Shown here: piece after piece, positions 52,771 through 63,616 of the stretch
Layout of the letters: every line of letters starts with the position of its first letter
Position numbering within the stretch: position 1 is the stretch's first letter
The notes under the pieces: model-generated
Told to the model about the DNA's origin: nothing
The model's database searches: none
Seen by the model: only the letters and a program-made list of their open reading frames with translations
Program-made: the position numbers and the translations under genes
NCBI RefSeq assembly: GCF_020404845.1
Contig: NZ_JAIOJZ010000006.1
Location: 62,001 to 126,000, forward strand
DNA from: Streptomyces hyderabadensis
GTDB taxonomy: Bacteria; Actinomycetota; Actinomycetes; Streptomycetales; Streptomycetaceae
DNA length: 64,000 bases
Direction of reading: 5' to 3'

Positions 52771-52827
52771 CGACCCAAAGGGGCGCGGGGAACTGCGCGA
52801 CAAGCCACGACGGCGCCGCAGACGCCA
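52771..52827. repeat. Copy of the abundant Streptomyces intergenic repeat
   Basis: Contains AAAGGGGCGCGGGGAACTGC then GCGACAAGCCACGACGGC and GCCGCAG. I recognise this as the dispersed element (GGGGCGCGGGGAACTGCGCGAC...) found very many times between genes of Streptomyces genomes. Only one copy was noticed here, between wblI and glpX. Confidence 0.75.
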
Positions 52828-52875
52828 CACGACAGGCACCCTCAACTCACTGGGCGCCCCGCGAAACCGACGGAG

Positions 52876-53907
52876 TCACTTCGCCCGGTCGAAGTCAATC
52901 GCGCTGTACGCCCGCAGCTTGCTCAACCGGTGCTCGGAGTCGATCCGCCGCACCGTCCCCGACTTGGACCGCATCACGATCGAGTCGGTCGTGGCCGTCT
53001 CCGAGCGGTACCGCACCCCGCGCAGCAGCTCGCCGTCGGTGATGCCGGTCGCCACGAAGAACACGTTGTCCCCGGAGACCAGGTCGTCGGTGGTCAGCAC
53101 CCGGTCCAGGTCGTGCCCGGCGTCCACGGCCCGCTGCCGCTCCTCGTCGTCCTTGGGCCACAGCTTGCCCTGGATGGTGCCGCCCAGGCACTTCACGGCG
53201 CAGGCCGAGATGATGCCCTCCGGCGTGCCGCCGATGCCGAGCAGCAGGTCGATACCCGTGCCCTCGCGCAGCGCCAGGATGGACCCGGCCACGTCGCCGT
53301 CCGAGATCAGCTTGATCCGGGCGCCGGTCTCCCGGACCTCCTTGATGAGGCCCTGGTGCCGCGGCCGGTCGAGGATGACGACGGTGACGTCCTCGGGGGT
53401 GCGCCGCTTCGCCTTGGCGATCCGGCGGATGTTCACCGCGACGGGCGCGTTGATGTCGACGAAGTCCGCGGCCTCGGGGCCGGTGACCAGCTTGTCCATG
53501 TAGAAGACCGCGGACGGGTCGAACATGGAGCCGCGCTCGGCGGCGGCGAGCACCGCGATCGCGTTGGTCATGCCGTTGGCGGTCAGCGTGGTGCCGTCGA
53601 TCGGATCGACGGCGATGTCGACCTCGGCCCCGGTCCCGTCGCCGACCCGCTCCCCGTTGAAGAGCATCGGCGCCTCGTCCTTCTCGCCCTCGCCGATGAC
53701 GACGACGCCGTTCATCGAGACGGTGTGGACGAGGGTCCGCATGGCACGCACCGCGGCACCGTCGGCGCCGTTCTTGTCACCGCGCCCGACCCAGCGGCCG
53801 GCGGCCATCGCCGCGGCCTCGGTGACCCGCACCAACTCCATGGCGAGGTTGCGGTCGGGAGCCTCCGAGGGGACGTCCAGCTCGGACGGAAGATGATGCT
53901 CGGTCAT
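52876..53907 (-). CDS. glpX: Class II fructose-1,6-bisphosphatase GlpX
   Basis: A 343-residue gluconeogenic enzyme hydrolysing fructose-1,6-bisphosphate. Metal and phosphate motifs: [12 protein letters not shown] (71-82), DPIDGTT (101-107), then the sugar-binding [21 protein letters not shown] 53907 has AAAGG upstream; the reading frame open to 54609 is rejected as it overlaps the divergent gene. Full length for the actinobacterial family. Confidence 0.95.
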   Translation of the reverse strand: MTEHHLPSELDVPSEAPDRNLAMELVRVTEAAAMAAGRWVGRGDKNGADGAAVRAMRTLVHTVSMNGVVVIGEGEKDEAPMLFNGERVGDGTGAEVDIAVDPIDGTTLTANGMTNAIAVLAAAERGSMFDPSAVFYMDKLVTGPEAADFVDINAPVAVNIRRIAKAKRRTPEDVTVVILDRPRHQGLIKEVRETGARIKLISDGDVAGSILALREGTGIDLLLGIGGTPEGIISACAVKCLGGTIQGKLWPKDDEERQRAVDAGHDLDRVLTTDDLVSGDNVFFVATGITDGELLRGVRYRSETATTDSIVMRSKSGTVRRIDSEHRLSKLRAYSAIDFDRAK

Positions 53908-54020
53908 CGGAACGCACCTTTCTGATACGACGACGGCCGGATGAGGGTGTGGCCAAGACTCTATCGTCAGTCCGACAAAATGAGCAGGGGACCCCACGGA
54001 TGAGCGGATCAGGCACCTGC

Positions 54021-54026
54021 GACGAT
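54021..54026 (+). promoter_or_regulatory. -10 hexamer of a leaderless transcript (DUF4245 gene)
   Basis: GACGAT, then seven bases (AGGGGGC) and GTG 54034. Weaker than the others because the first base is G and because the intervening bases could also act as a very close ribosome site. Confidence 0.4.
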
Positions 54027-54033
54027 AGGGGGC

Positions 54034-54567
54034 GTGGCAGGTATGAAAGGCAAGCAGAAGTCGGCCCGGGACATGATTCTCTCCCTCGGGGTCATCGTGC
54101 TGGCGGCGGGCGTGATCTGGCTGTTCATTCCGCACGACGACGGCGAACCGGACGTCAAGCGGGTCGACTACCGGGTCGAGCTGCTGACCGCGCAGCGCGC
54201 CGCGTCGTATCCGGTGGCGGCGCCCGAGGGGCTGTCCGAGGACTGGAAGCCGACCTCCGTCCGCTTCCGCGGCGACGACTCCGACGCCTGGCACCTCGGC
54301 TTCCGGGCTCCGAACGGCGAGTACGTGGCGATCGAGCAGTCCACGAAGAAGCCGTCCACGTTCATCCACGACGCCAGCCAGGGTGCGCGCGCGACCGAGC
54401 GGACCGAGGAGATCGGCGGCCGGACCTGGACCCGGTACACGGGCGGCCGGTACGACGCGCTGGTGCTGCAGGGCGCCGACGACATGAAGGGCGCGACGAC
54501 GGTCGTGGCCGGCACCGGGTCGTTCGAGCAGCTCGGCAAGATGGCGGCGGCCCTGAAGCTGACGTGA
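54034..54567 (+). CDS. DUF4245 family anchored protein
   Basis: A 177-residue protein. One membrane anchor (about 14-32, [19 protein letters not shown]), then an extracellular domain of the DUF4245 family: [40 protein letters not shown] and [20 protein letters not shown]. Family function unknown; it is usually beside glpX in actinobacteria, as here. Confidence 0.88.
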   Translation: MAGMKGKQKSARDMILSLGVIVLAAGVIWLFIPHDDGEPDVKRVDYRVELLTAQRAASYPVAAPEGLSEDWKPTSVRFRGDDSDAWHLGFRAPNGEYVAIEQSTKKPSTFIHDASQGARATERTEEIGGRTWTRYTGGRYDALVLQGADDMKGATTVVAGTGSFEQLGKMAAALKLT

Positions 54568-54608
54568 CCGCCCGCCGGGCGGGGCCGCCCGGCCCGGCCC
54601 GCGGAACA

Positions 54609-54645
54609 CGACGAAGCCCCCGGCGGGATGCCGGGGGCTTCGTCG
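54609..54645. terminator. 16-bp bidirectional terminator
   Basis: CGACGAAGCCCCCGGC (54609-54624) pairs perfectly with GCCGGGGGCTTCGTCG (54630-54645), five-base loop, between convergent genes. Confidence 0.88.
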
Positions 54646-54696
54646 CAGGTGCGGCGCCGCGTGCCTCAGACCGTGCGTGCCTCAGACCTGCGTGCC

Positions 54697-55287
54697 TCAG
54701 ACCGTGGTGACGACCTGGTCGTAGGCGAGGCGCGGGGAGCGCGGGAACCAGGCGTCCGGGCCGGGACGGCCGATGTTGACGACCATCAGCGGGGTGTGGT
54801 CGTCGTCCAGGAACTCCTTGCGCACGCCCTCGAAGTCGAAACCGGTCATCGGCCCGGCGGCCAGGCCCGCGGCGCGGACGCCGACGATGAAGTAGGCGGC
54901 CTGCAGAGCGGCGTTCAGGCCGGCCGCGCCCTCGCGGACCGGGCGCTCGCTGAAGAAGGCGTCCTTCGCGGCGGGGAAGTGCGGGAAGAGCTGCGGCAGC
55001 TCCTCGTGGAACTCGTTGTCCGCGGACAGGATCGCGACCAGCGGGGCGGCGGCCGTCTTGGGCCGGTTGCCCTCCGCCATGTGGGCGACCAGGCGCTCGC
55101 GGGCCTCGGGGGAGCGGACCAGCGTGATGCGCAGCGGGGACTGGTTGAAGGCGGTCGGGCCGTACTTGACCAGGTCGTAGATCGCCTGCACCTGCTCGTC
55201 GGTCACCGGCTCGTCGGTGAAGGTGTTCGCGGTACGGGCCTCGCGGAACAGCAGGTCCTGGGCGGCGGGGTCAAGAACGAGAGACAT
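54697..55287 (-). CDS. Nitroreductase / malonic semialdehyde reductase (RutE/HadB-like)
   Basis: A 196-residue flavin oxidoreductase. ATG 55287 has AGGAAGA upstream. FMN-binding and family segments: LLFREARTANTFTDEPV, YGPTAFNQSPLRITLVRSPE, AGLNAALQAAYFIVGVRAAG and PMTGFDFEGVRKEFL. Typical RutE family length. Substrate may be a small aldehyde or quinone; no rut genes surround it. Confidence 0.88.
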   Translation of the reverse strand: MSLVLDPAAQDLLFREARTANTFTDEPVTDEQVQAIYDLVKYGPTAFNQSPLRITLVRSPEARERLVAHMAEGNRPKTAAAPLVAILSADNEFHEELPQLFPHFPAAKDAFFSERPVREGAAGLNAALQAAYFIVGVRAAGLAAGPMTGFDFEGVRKEFLDDDHTPLMVVNIGRPGPDAWFPRSPRLAYDQVVTTV

Positions 55288-55554
55288 GCGTGATCTTCCT
55301 CGGGGGTGCGTGGGCGCCGCGCGGCGTGGGGGCCGGGGGCGCCTTTGACACCGGCGACAGTACGCCAAAGAAGTTCAAGCTTCAACCAAAACGGGACCGT
55401 GGTGATCCGCTTCACAGGCGTGGCGGAAGTGTGGCGTGGATCACGCGTGCGCGGCGATCACTTCGCCGGCCGGTCACGGTCCTACACGGCAGTACACCGG
55501 AACCCGTCGCCACTCGGCGTACTCGTCGCCACTCGTACCGAGGAGAGCACCGAC

Positions 55555-55773
55555 ATGAGCAGCACCGTCAAGGGCCCGGCCAGCTACTTCCCGTCCATCG
55601 AGAAGAAGTACGGCCGCCCGGTCGCGGAGTGGAAGGACCTCATCCGCACCTCGCCGCTCACCAAGCACATGGAACTCGTCGCCTGGCTCAAGACCGAACA
55701 CGGCCTGGGCCACGGACACGCCAACGCGCTCGTCGCCCACACCCTGGCCGAGAACACGGCGAAGGAGGGCTAG
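55555..55773 (+). CDS. DUF4287 family small protein
   Basis: A 72-residue protein. GAGGAGAG precedes ATG 55555. The whole sequence is one DUF4287 domain: GPASYFPSIEKKYGRPVAEW, then MELVAWLKTEHGLGHGHANA and LVAHTLAE. These small helical proteins are widespread; function unknown. It converges with xseB, with four bases between stops. Confidence 0.88.
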   Translation: MSSTVKGPASYFPSIEKKYGRPVAEWKDLIRTSPLTKHMELVAWLKTEHGLGHGHANALVAHTLAENTAKEG

Positions 55774-55777
55774 GTCC

Positions 55778-56053
55778 CTAGACGGCCCCGCCGTCGCGCT
55801 CGGCGGACTCGTCGTCCGCGTCATCCTCGTCCGCCTCCTCGGCCAGCGCCGCGTCCAGGCGGGCCCGGGCGCCGTCCAGCCGGCGGCGGCAGACCTTCGC
55901 CAGCTCCTCGCCCCGCTCCCACAGGGCGAGGGACTCCTCCAACGTCGTGCCGCCGGCCTCCAGCCGCCGGACCACCTCGATCAGCTCGTCCCGCGCCTGC
56001 TCGTACCCGAGCGCCTCGGACATCGCCGTCGGCTGCTCCACCTCGCTGGTCAT
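55778..56053 (-). CDS. xseB: Exodeoxyribonuclease VII small subunit
   Basis: A 91-residue subunit. The core is [40 protein letters not shown], and the tail is acidic. Works with XseA to cut single-stranded DNA from either end. It begins 9 bases after the xseA stop. The bases TAGGGT at 56060-56065, six from the ATG, resemble the leaderless pattern seen elsewhere but include the xseA stop codon, so may be chance. Confidence 0.93.
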   Translation of the reverse strand: MTSEVEQPTAMSEALGYEQARDELIEVVRRLEAGGTTLEESLALWERGEELAKVCRRRLDGARARLDAALAEEADEDDADDESAERDGGAV

Positions 56054-56062
56054 CCACCCACC

Positions 56063-57271
56063 CTATGCGTCGACTCGTACGGAGAAATCGCCCTCGGACA
56101 CGCGGGCGCGCAGGCTCTCGCCCGGCTCCACCTCGCCGGGGTCACGGACGGCGTGCCCGTCGGCCCGCTGCAGCACGGCGTACCCGCGCTTGAGGGTCGC
56201 GGCGGGGGAGAGGGCCACCACGCGCGCGTGCGTGTGAGTCAGCTCGGAGTCGGCCCGGTCGAGGTGGTGGCGCAGGGTGCGGCGGCTCCGGTCGAGCAGG
56301 GCGGTCAGCTGCCCGGCCCGCTCCTCGATCATCCGGTGCGGGTCCTGTATCGAAGGCCGGGCCAGCGCGTGGGCCAGCCCCCGCTCCTCGCGGTCGACGA
56401 ACGCCGCCACACACCGCCGGGCACGGTCCCGCAGCAGCCGTACCCGTTCGTACTCCTCGCCGACGTCCGGCACGACCTTCTTCGCGGCGTCGGTCGGCGT
56501 GGAGGCGCGCAGGTCGGCGACCAGGTCGAGCAGGGGGCTGTCCGGCTCGTGGCCGATCGCCGAGACGACCGGCGTACGGCAGGCGGCCACCGCCCGTACC
56601 AGCTGCTCGTCGGAGAACGGCAGCAGGTCCTCCACGCTGCCGCCGCCCCGCGCGACGACGATCACGTCCACGTCGTCCAGCGCGTCCAGTTCCTTCACCG
56701 CCTGCACCACCTGCGGCACCGCGTGCACGCCCTGCACCGGGACGTTGCGCACCTCGAAGCGGACGGCGGGCCAGCGGTGCCGGGCGTTCTCCAGGACGTC
56801 CCGCTCGGCCGCCGACGCCCGCCCGCACACCAGGCCGATCAACTGCGGCAGGAACGGCAGCGGCTTCTTGCGCTCCGCCGCGAACAGCCCCTCGCGTGCG
56901 AGGGCCTTCTTCAGCCGCTCCAGCCGCGCCAGCAGCTCCCCGACGCCCACCGGCTTGATCTCGGCGGCCCGCAGGGACAGCTGCCCCCGCGGCGCATACC
57001 ACTCCGGCTTGGCGTGCACGACGACCCGCGCGCCCTCGCCGACCACGTCCGCCACGGCGTCGAACACCTGCCGGTAACAGGTCACGCTCACGGAGATGTC
57101 GTACGACGGGTCGCGCAGCGTCAGGAACACCACACCGGCGCCCGGCCGCCGCGACAGCTGCGTGATCTGCCCCTCGACCCAGACCGCGCCGAGCCGGTCG
57201 ATCCAGCCCCCGATCAGCCGGGACACCTCACCGACGGGCAGCGGGCTTTCGGGAGTCGAGTTGGCAGCCAT
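56063..57271 (-). CDS. xseA: Exodeoxyribonuclease VII large subunit
   Basis: A 402-residue nuclease subunit. N-terminal OB fold (about 10-110: [39 protein letters not shown]), catalytic domain (about 120-300) with [37 protein letters not shown] and [20 protein letters not shown], then a coiled-coil and a C-terminal [20 protein letters not shown]. Start ATG 57271 is seven bases from TACGCT, without a ribosome site. Confidence 0.95.
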   Translation of the reverse strand: MAANSTPESPLPVGEVSRLIGGWIDRLGAVWVEGQITQLSRRPGAGVVFLTLRDPSYDISVSVTCYRQVFDAVADVVGEGARVVVHAKPEWYAPRGQLSLRAAEIKPVGVGELLARLERLKKALAREGLFAAERKKPLPFLPQLIGLVCGRASAAERDVLENARHRWPAVRFEVRNVPVQGVHAVPQVVQAVKELDALDDVDVIVVARGGGSVEDLLPFSDEQLVRAVAACRTPVVSAIGHEPDSPLLDLVADLRASTPTDAAKKVVPDVGEEYERVRLLRDRARRCVAAFVDREERGLAHALARPSIQDPHRMIEERAGQLTALLDRSRRTLRHHLDRADSELTHTHARVVALSPAATLKRGYAVLQRADGHAVRDPGEVEPGESLRARVSEGDFSVRVDA

Positions 57272-57278
57272 GCGCCCG

Positions 57279-57284
57279 AGCGTA
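57279..57284 (-). promoter_or_regulatory. -10 hexamer of a leaderless transcript (xseA)
   Basis: Reverse-strand TACGCT, seven bases (CGGGCGC), ATG. Confidence 0.6.
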
Positions 57285-57326
57285 ACGGCCGGGTCCGACA
57301 ACGGGGCCCGTCGAGCCCGCCCTCCG

Positions 57327-58709
57327 TCACACGCGCGCGTGGTCCGCGTCCCTGCGTCCCCTCCACTGCACCGCCAGTACCACCAGACCCACCGCCAGCC
57401 AGATCGCCCCGACCACCTGCGCGGTCCCCGACGCCTCCACGATCACCGCGATCGTGATCGCCGCGCCGAGCACCGGCACCAGCAGATGCCGCCACCAGCT
57501 GACCGCGCCCCCGCCGCGCCGCACCACGAACCAGCCCACCACGCTCGCGTGCAGCAGCGTGAACGCGGTCAGCGCGCCGACGTCGACCACCGACACCAGG
57601 TGGTCGAGTCCGTCGTCCCGGCGCGCCGCCCACACCGCCGCCGCCATCGTGATCACCGCCGACACCAGCAGGGCCACGCGCGGCACCCCGGCGTCCGTCC
57701 GCGACAGCACCCCCGGCAGCCGGCGGTCCCGGCCCATCGCGAACAGCAGCCGCCCGGCCGCCGCCTGCCCGGCCAGCGCCGCGAACGCCGCGCCGATCGC
57801 CTTGCTCACCGCCACCAGATCGTGCAGCCAGGTGCCCACCGACGCGTCCACGGCGTCGTAGAACGCCGACCCCTGCCGCTCCGGCTCCGCCGCCAGCTGC
57901 GCCGACGACACCGGTTCCAGGAGAGCCACCAGGTACGTCTGCGCCACGAACAGCACACCCGCGAGCGCCAGGCAGAACAGCAGCGCCCGCGCGACCTTCG
58001 CCGAACCGCCGGTGACCTCCTCCGCGAAGGTCGCGATCGCGTCGAAGCCCAGGTACGACAGCACCGCCACCGACACCGCGCCGACCACCGCCGACAGCGC
58101 GAACGCCCCCTGCGTGCCGTCCCCCGACAGCGGCGACAGCCAGTCGCGCTCGGCGCCGTCCTGCGCCAGGACCACGACCGCCGTGGCCACGAAGACGAGC
58201 AGTACGACGATCTCCATGGCGAGCACCAGGAAGCCCACCCGGGCCGCCGTCCGCACCCCCCACAGGTTCAGCAGCGTCGTGACGACCACCGCGATCGCCG
58301 TCCACACCCACCGCGACACCTCGGGGACCAGCGCCTCCATCGCGATGCCGGAGAAGAGGTAGGCCACCGCCGGGATGAGGACGTAGTCCAGCATCGCCAT
58401 CCAGCCCGCGACGAACCCGGCCCCGTTCCCGAGCCCCGCGCGCGCGTAGGCGAACACCGATCCCGCCTGGGGGACCACCCGCACCATCTGCGCGTAGCTG
58501 AATGCGGTGAACGCCATCGCGATCGTGGCGACGATGTAGACGAGGGCCACCGCGCCGTGCGACTTGGCGTCCAGCGTGCCGAACACGCCGACCGGCGCCA
58601 TGGGCGCGATGAACAGCAGCCCGTAGACGACCAGGTCCCTGAAGCCCAGACTGCGCCTCAGCTGGTGTTCCCCACCGGCCCCCGGGGCCGTCGTATCCGC
58701 CTGCGACAT
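57327..58709 (-). CDS. APC-family amino acid permease
   Basis: A 460-residue transporter with about 12 helices. GGAGGCACG lies directly before ATG 58709; the longer frame is rejected. Family segments: [60 protein letters not shown] (the substrate-gate helix 6 region) and [20 protein letters not shown]. Substrate not predictable. Divergent from ispH. Confidence 0.92.
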   Translation of the reverse strand: MSQADTTAPGAGGEHQLRRSLGFRDLVVYGLLFIAPMAPVGVFGTLDAKSHGAVALVYIVATIAMAFTAFSYAQMVRVVPQAGSVFAYARAGLGNGAGFVAGWMAMLDYVLIPAVAYLFSGIAMEALVPEVSRWVWTAIAVVVTTLLNLWGVRTAARVGFLVLAMEIVVLLVFVATAVVVLAQDGAERDWLSPLSGDGTQGAFALSAVVGAVSVAVLSYLGFDAIATFAEEVTGGSAKVARALLFCLALAGVLFVAQTYLVALLEPVSSAQLAAEPERQGSAFYDAVDASVGTWLHDLVAVSKAIGAAFAALAGQAAAGRLLFAMGRDRRLPGVLSRTDAGVPRVALLVSAVITMAAAVWAARRDDGLDHLVSVVDVGALTAFTLLHASVVGWFVVRRGGGAVSWWRHLLVPVLGAAITIAVIVEASGTAQVVGAIWLAVGLVVLAVQWRGRRDADHARV

Positions 58710-58833
58710 CGTGCCTCCGCCAGTGCCTCGGTTCCCGCCCGGCTTTCCGCTTCGGACTCCGTCTCGGAACGTTCCCGCCAGTCTCCCCGGCAACGCCGCC
58801 CCCACGCGATCTCTGACCCGCCGAACGCGGCCT

Positions 58834-58839
58834 TACGAT
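58834..58839 (+). promoter_or_regulatory. -10 hexamer of a leaderless transcript (ispH)
   Basis: TACGAT, then GGGTGCC and ATG 58847. The alternative ATG 58838 lies inside the hexamer and so is unlikely. Confidence 0.6.
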
Positions 58840-58846
58840 GGGTGCC

Positions 58847-59863
58847 ATGACTGCTTCGTCTGGCCGCCGTGTCCTGCTCGCCGCCCCCCGTGGCTACTGC
58901 GCGGGTGTGGACCGCGCCGTGATCGCCGTCGAGAAAGCCCTGGAGCAGTACGGGGCTCCGGTCTACGTCCGGCACGAGATCGTCCACAACAAGTACGTCG
59001 TCCAGACCCTGGAGAAGAAGGGCGCCATCTTCGTCGAGCGGACGGAGGAGGTCCCCCCGGGGAACATCGTGATGTTCTCCGCGCACGGCGTGGCCCCCGT
59101 CGTCCACGAGGAGGCCGAGCGCGGGAAGCTCGCCACCATCGACGCCACCTGCCCGCTCGTCACCAAGGTCCACAAGGAAGCCGTCCGCTTCGCGAACGAC
59201 GACTACGACATCCTGCTGATCGGCCACGAGGGCCACGAGGAGGTCATCGGCACCTCCGGCGAGGCCCCCGACCACATCCAGCTCGTCGACGGTCCCGACG
59301 ACGTCGCGAAGGTCGAGGTCCGTGACCCGTCGAAGGTCGTCTGGCTCTCCCAGACCACCCTCTCCGTCGACGAGACGATGGAGACCGTCGACGCGCTCAA
59401 GGACAAGTTCCCGCAGCTCATCTCCCCGCCCAGCGACGACATCTGCTACGCCACGCAGAACCGCCAGCTCGCGGTGAAGCAGATGGGTGCCGAGGCCGAC
59501 CTGGTGATCGTCGTCGGCTCCCGCAACTCCTCGAACTCCAAGCGCCTGGTCGAGGTCGCCAAGCAGGCGGGCGCGCGCGACGCCCACCTGGTGGACTTCG
59601 CCGACGAGATCGACGAGTCCTGGCTGGACGGCGTCACGACGGTCGGCGTCACCTCCGGTGCCTCCGTCCCCGACGTCCTGGTCGAGCAGGTCCTGGAGTG
59701 GCTCGCGCCGCGCGGTTTCGAGGACGTCGAGATCGTCAAGGCCGCCGAGGAGTCGATCACCTTCTCGCTGCCCAAGGAACTGCGCCGCGACCTGCGCGAG
59801 GAGGCGGCGTCCCTGGTGGCGGAGCGCGGCGGCTCGGGGGCCGCGGGCACCGCGGGGGCGTGA
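58847..59863 (+). CDS. ispH: 4-hydroxy-3-methylbut-2-enyl diphosphate reductase IspH
   Basis: A 338-residue [4Fe-4S] enzyme making IPP and DMAPP, last step of the MEP isoprenoid pathway. Cluster ligands C18 (GYCAGVDRA), C102 ([11 protein letters not shown]) and C200 ([10 protein letters not shown]) are all present, as are H43, H80 and the [10 protein letters not shown] loop. The C-terminal 25 residues are Gly/Ala-rich and dispensable-looking. Followed after 29 bases by ppgK with its own promoter. Confidence 0.96.
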   Translation: MTASSGRRVLLAAPRGYCAGVDRAVIAVEKALEQYGAPVYVRHEIVHNKYVVQTLEKKGAIFVERTEEVPPGNIVMFSAHGVAPVVHEEAERGKLATIDATCPLVTKVHKEAVRFANDDYDILLIGHEGHEEVIGTSGEAPDHIQLVDGPDDVAKVEVRDPSKVVWLSQTTLSVDETMETVDALKDKFPQLISPPSDDICYATQNRQLAVKQMGAEADLVIVVGSRNSSNSKRLVEVAKQAGARDAHLVDFADEIDESWLDGVTTVGVTSGASVPDVLVEQVLEWLAPRGFEDVEIVKAAEESITFSLPKELRRDLREEAASLVAERGGSGAAGTAGA

Positions 59864-59880
59864 CTGTCAGTCGTCCGTCG

Positions 59881-59886
59881 TAACGT
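59881..59886 (+). promoter_or_regulatory. -10 hexamer of a leaderless transcript (ppgK)
   Basis: TAACGT, then AGGGCC and ATG 59893. Confidence 0.55.
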
Positions 59887-59892
59887 AGGGCC

Positions 59893-60633
59893 ATGCAGAT
59901 CTTCGGCGTGGACATCGGCGGATCCGGGATCAAGGGCGCCCCTGTGGACCTCGACAGGGGCGACCTGGCCCAGGAGCGCTGCAAGGTGCTGACCCCGCAC
60001 CCGGCGACTCCCGACGGCGTGGCCGACGGGGTCAAGCAGGTCGTCGAGCACTTCGGCTGGACCGGCCCGGTCGGGCTCACCTTCCCGGGCGTGGTGACGG
60101 GCGGCGCCACGGTGCGCACCGCGGCCAACGTCGACAAGAGCTGGGTCGACACCGACGCGCGCGCCCTGTTCAGCGAGCGGCTGGGCGGGCTGGACGTGAC
60201 GGTCGTCAACGACGCGGACGCGGCGGGCGTCGCCGAGATGCACTTCGGAGCCGGCCGCGGGCGCAAGGGCACGGTCATCCTGCTCACCTTCGGCACCGGC
60301 ATCGGCAGCGCGGTGTTCACCGACGGGGTCCTGGTCCCCAACACCGAGCTGGGCCACCTGGAGCTGGAGGGCCACGACGCGGAGAAGCGGGCCTCCAGCA
60401 AGGTCAAGGACGACCACGACATGTCGTGGGAGCACTGGGCCCACCGCGTCCAGAAGTACCTCGCGCACGTCGAGATGCTCTTCTCGCCGGAGCTGTTCAT
60501 CATCGGCGGCGGTGTCAGCCGCAAGGCCCACAAGTTCCTGCCCCACATCGAGGGCATCCGAGCGGAGATCGTCCCCGCCCAGCTCCAGAACAACGCGGGA
60601 ATCGTCGGCGCGGCGATGCGCGCGGCGGGCTGA
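59893..60633 (+). CDS. ppgK: Polyphosphate glucokinase
   Basis: A 246-residue ROK-family kinase that phosphorylates glucose with polyphosphate (or ATP). Phosphate motif [17 protein letters not shown] (4-20), catalytic Asp in [33 protein letters not shown] and the glucose/polyphosphate loop [17 protein letters not shown] with a Lys-rich stretch. Length matches actinobacterial PpgK. Usual neighbour of ispH in Streptomyces. Confidence 0.95.
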   Translation: MQIFGVDIGGSGIKGAPVDLDRGDLAQERCKVLTPHPATPDGVADGVKQVVEHFGWTGPVGLTFPGVVTGGATVRTAANVDKSWVDTDARALFSERLGGLDVTVVNDADAAGVAEMHFGAGRGRKGTVILLTFGTGIGSAVFTDGVLVPNTELGHLELEGHDAEKRASSKVKDDHDMSWEHWAHRVQKYLAHVEMLFSPELFIIGGGVSRKAHKFLPHIEGIRAEIVPAQLQNNAGIVGAAMRAAG

Positions 60634-60770
60634 GCGGGGCCGGCTGCGCCGGGGCTGGCCGGGCGCAGCTGGCTGAGCCGGGGTGATGCTGCGCGTGGCC
60701 GGTCGCAACGCCGGTGACTGAGGGGGCGGGGCCGAGCGGGGCCGTTCGGGGGCCCGTGGGTACGCGAGCG

Positions 60771-60814
60771 TGGCTGGGCTGGTGTGGTCTGGTGTGGTCT
60801 GGGCTGGTGTGGTC
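60771..60814. repeat. Triple CTGGTGTGGT repeat
   Basis: CTGGTGTGGT at 60779, 60789 and 60804 within a 267-base non-coding gap that is otherwise G-rich on the + strand. Confidence 0.8.
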
Positions 60815-60900
60815 GGGCCGCGGCCGAGCGAGCGAGGGGACGTGCGAGCGGGGCGGTCGGACTATGGTGCTCCGGTGCTCCGGTACTCCGAGCGGGTGGC

Positions 60901-61506
60901 TCAGGCCGGGGGTCGGTTGCGGGCGGCGGTCCGTCGCCGTACCAGCCGGATCCGGCGGACGATCACGGTCGCCCCGGCGACCAGCGTCCCGCCGTACAGC
61001 CACCCCGCCTCGGTGGCCAGCGCGGTCACCAGCCCCATCAGCCGTCCGCCGAGGCCGCCGTCCCCGCTCTCGGCCACGGGCAGCACGCCCACGGCGAAGG
61101 CGATCGGCACGACGACGGGGGCGGTCAGCAGGTCGCCCCGGCGCACCCAGAGCGCGGTGAGCAGGCTCACCGGCACGAACAGCACCCCGTACACGGTCAG
61201 GGAAGAGCCGAACAGCAGCTCGTCCACGAAACCGAGCAGGGTCATCACGGCCGCGCAGAACAGACCGCTGCCGAGCCCCGTCAACCGCGGATTGGGCATC
61301 CCGCGCACGGCATGCACCAGCCTGGCCACCGGTGAACCCGCCCCCGGAGCGGGGCGTGCCGGTGCCACGGGCCGTCCCGTCGGCCGCCCGACCACTCGCC
61401 CCACCGGCGGCCGCGCGGCGGCGGCGCCGCCCCGCCCCTGTGCGGGCAGCGGCGCCCGGCTCCGTCGCGGTCCGTACTGCGCAGGTCGCGTCCTGTGTTG
61501 CTCCAC
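60901..61506 (-). CDS. DUF6542-like membrane protein
   Basis: A 201-residue protein. Residues 1-70 are basic and Pro/Arg-rich; then come four or five helices (about 80-100, 105-122, 128-145, 155-178), e.g. [20 protein letters not shown] and [19 protein letters not shown], and an Arg-rich end. GTG 61506 is six bases after TAAGTT and without a ribosome site. Family function unknown; it faces ychF. Confidence 0.75.
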   Translation of the reverse strand: MEQHRTRPAQYGPRRSRAPLPAQGRGGAAAARPPVGRVVGRPTGRPVAPARPAPGAGSPVARLVHAVRGMPNPRLTGLGSGLFCAAVMTLLGFVDELLFGSSLTVYGVLFVPVSLLTALWVRRGDLLTAPVVVPIAFAVGVLPVAESGDGGLGGRLMGLVTALATEAGWLYGGTLVAGATVIVRRIRLVRRRTAARNRPPA

Positions 61507-61512
61507 TGGACC

Positions 61513-61518
61513 AACTTA
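61513..61518 (-). promoter_or_regulatory. -10 hexamer of a leaderless transcript (DUF6542-like gene)
   Basis: Reverse-strand TAAGTT, then GGTCCA and GTG 61506. Confidence 0.55.
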
Positions 61519-61690
61519 GGTCGGTTTATGTGCCGAATAGCCCGACAGACACGCCGTCGGGTGGCGCTGGCCAAGCGTTCGACTCCGCGCGGGCCCGGCG
61601 CGGCTCACCCCGTAGACTGGTGGATCGGCCCATGCGTGGCCTGCCCCATCCCACCCGCCCCTCCGCATCTCACGTACGGGAAGTCGCAAC

Positions 61691-62779
<1,089 letters not shown>

Positions 62780-62790
62780 TACGTCCAGCG

Positions 62791-62832
62791 AAAGGCCGTC
62801 CGACCTGCCACGGAGCGGGTTGGGCGGCCTTT
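62791..62832 (+). terminator. Terminator after ychF
   Basis: AAAGGCCGTCC (62791-62801) pairs with GGGCGGCCTTT (62822-62832) with one G-U pair; 20-base loop; stem ends in TTT. Confidence 0.75.
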
Positions 62833-62876
62833 GCGGTACGCACAGGGTCCGCAGTCGACGGCGGCGTACCGCTCAC

Positions 62877-62882
62877 TACGCT
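62877..62882 (+). promoter_or_regulatory. -10 hexamer before a small reading frame
   Basis: TACGCT, then GACAGG and GTG 62889, the same spacing as other leaderless starts in the window. Confidence 0.4.
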
Positions 62883-62888
62883 GACAGG

Positions 62889-62993
62889 GTGCGCTACAGC
62901 ACGGCCGAGGAGGCCTCGGCCTACGCCGCCGGTCTCGCGGCATCGATGGGGCTCGTTTGCTCCGACCCGCAGACTCGGCTGCCGCGGTCGTGA
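62889..62993 (+). CDS. Possible 34-codon leaderless gene or gene remnant
   Basis: GTG 62889 to TGA 62991-62993 reads MRYSTAEEASAYAAGLAA then SMGLVCSDPQTRLPRS. The first half looks like a real helical N terminus with normal Streptomyces third-position bias. It may be the surviving start of a broken gene whose remainder was lost before the CbrC-family gene, or a true small protein. Nothing in the sequence gives a function. Confidence 0.35.
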   Translation: MRYSTAEEASAYAAGLAASMGLVCSDPQTRLPRS

Positions 62994-63046
62994 CCGCCTT
63001 CGGGTCGAGGGCCCGTGCAGGCCGGCACGGCCTTCCTGCGCGCAGG

Positions 63047-63052
63047 TAGCGT
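63047..63052 (+). promoter_or_regulatory. -10 hexamer of a leaderless transcript (CbrC-family gene)
   Basis: TAGCGT, then GACCGGC and ATG 63060. Confidence 0.55.
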
Positions 63053-63059
63053 GACCGGC

Positions 63060-63596
63060 ATGTCCGAGGAGTTGCCCGGTTTTCCCTACCACCCCGACCC
63101 CTTGGCGACCGGGGCGGTCGTTGCATCCAGCACGACGTGCGTCTGCTGCGGGAAAGCGCGGGGGTTCATCTACACGGGCCCCGTGTACGCGGTCGAGAAC
63201 CTCTCCAACCTGCTGTGCCCATGGTGCATCGCGGATGGCAGCGCGGCTGCGAAGTACGACGCGCACTTCATCGGTGACCCGGTCGGCGACGATGTCCCAC
63301 TTGAGGTCGTGATGTCCGTTGATGCGTGTACGCCGGGCTTCTCCTCCTGGCAGGACTCGCGGTGGTTCTTTCACTGCGGTGACGGCACGGCGTTCATGGG
63401 AGCGGTGGGGGCGGCCGAGCTGGCCGCGTTCCCGGATGCCCGGGAGGAACTGCGCAGCGAGGCCGGCGCGTGGGGGTGGTCTGCCGAGGCAGTGGAGAGC
63501 TATCTGGAGGCTCTGGACAAGGACGGTCAGCCCACCGGCTACCTCTTCAGGTGCCGCACTTGCGGCCGGTACATGGCGTACGCGGACTTCACGTAG
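63060..63596 (+). CDS. CbrC (UPF0167) family protein
   Basis: A 178-residue protein. Family features: LPGFPYHPDPLATGAVVASS, the zinc-type knuckles TCVCCGKARGFIYTG and LCPWCIADGSAA, the middle SRWFFHCGDGTAFMG, and the end LFRCRTCGRYMAYADF. Three Cys pairs suggest metal binding. CbrC in E. coli is linked to colicin E2 tolerance; the role here is unknown. Confidence 0.88.
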   Translation: MSEELPGFPYHPDPLATGAVVASSTTCVCCGKARGFIYTGPVYAVENLSNLLCPWCIADGSAAAKYDAHFIGDPVGDDVPLEVVMSVDACTPGFSSWQDSRWFFHCGDGTAFMGAVGAAELAAFPDAREELRSEAGAWGWSAEAVESYLEALDKDGQPTGYLFRCRTCGRYMAYADFT

Positions 63597-63616
63597 CCGC
63601 GGTCAGGCGGCTGCGG

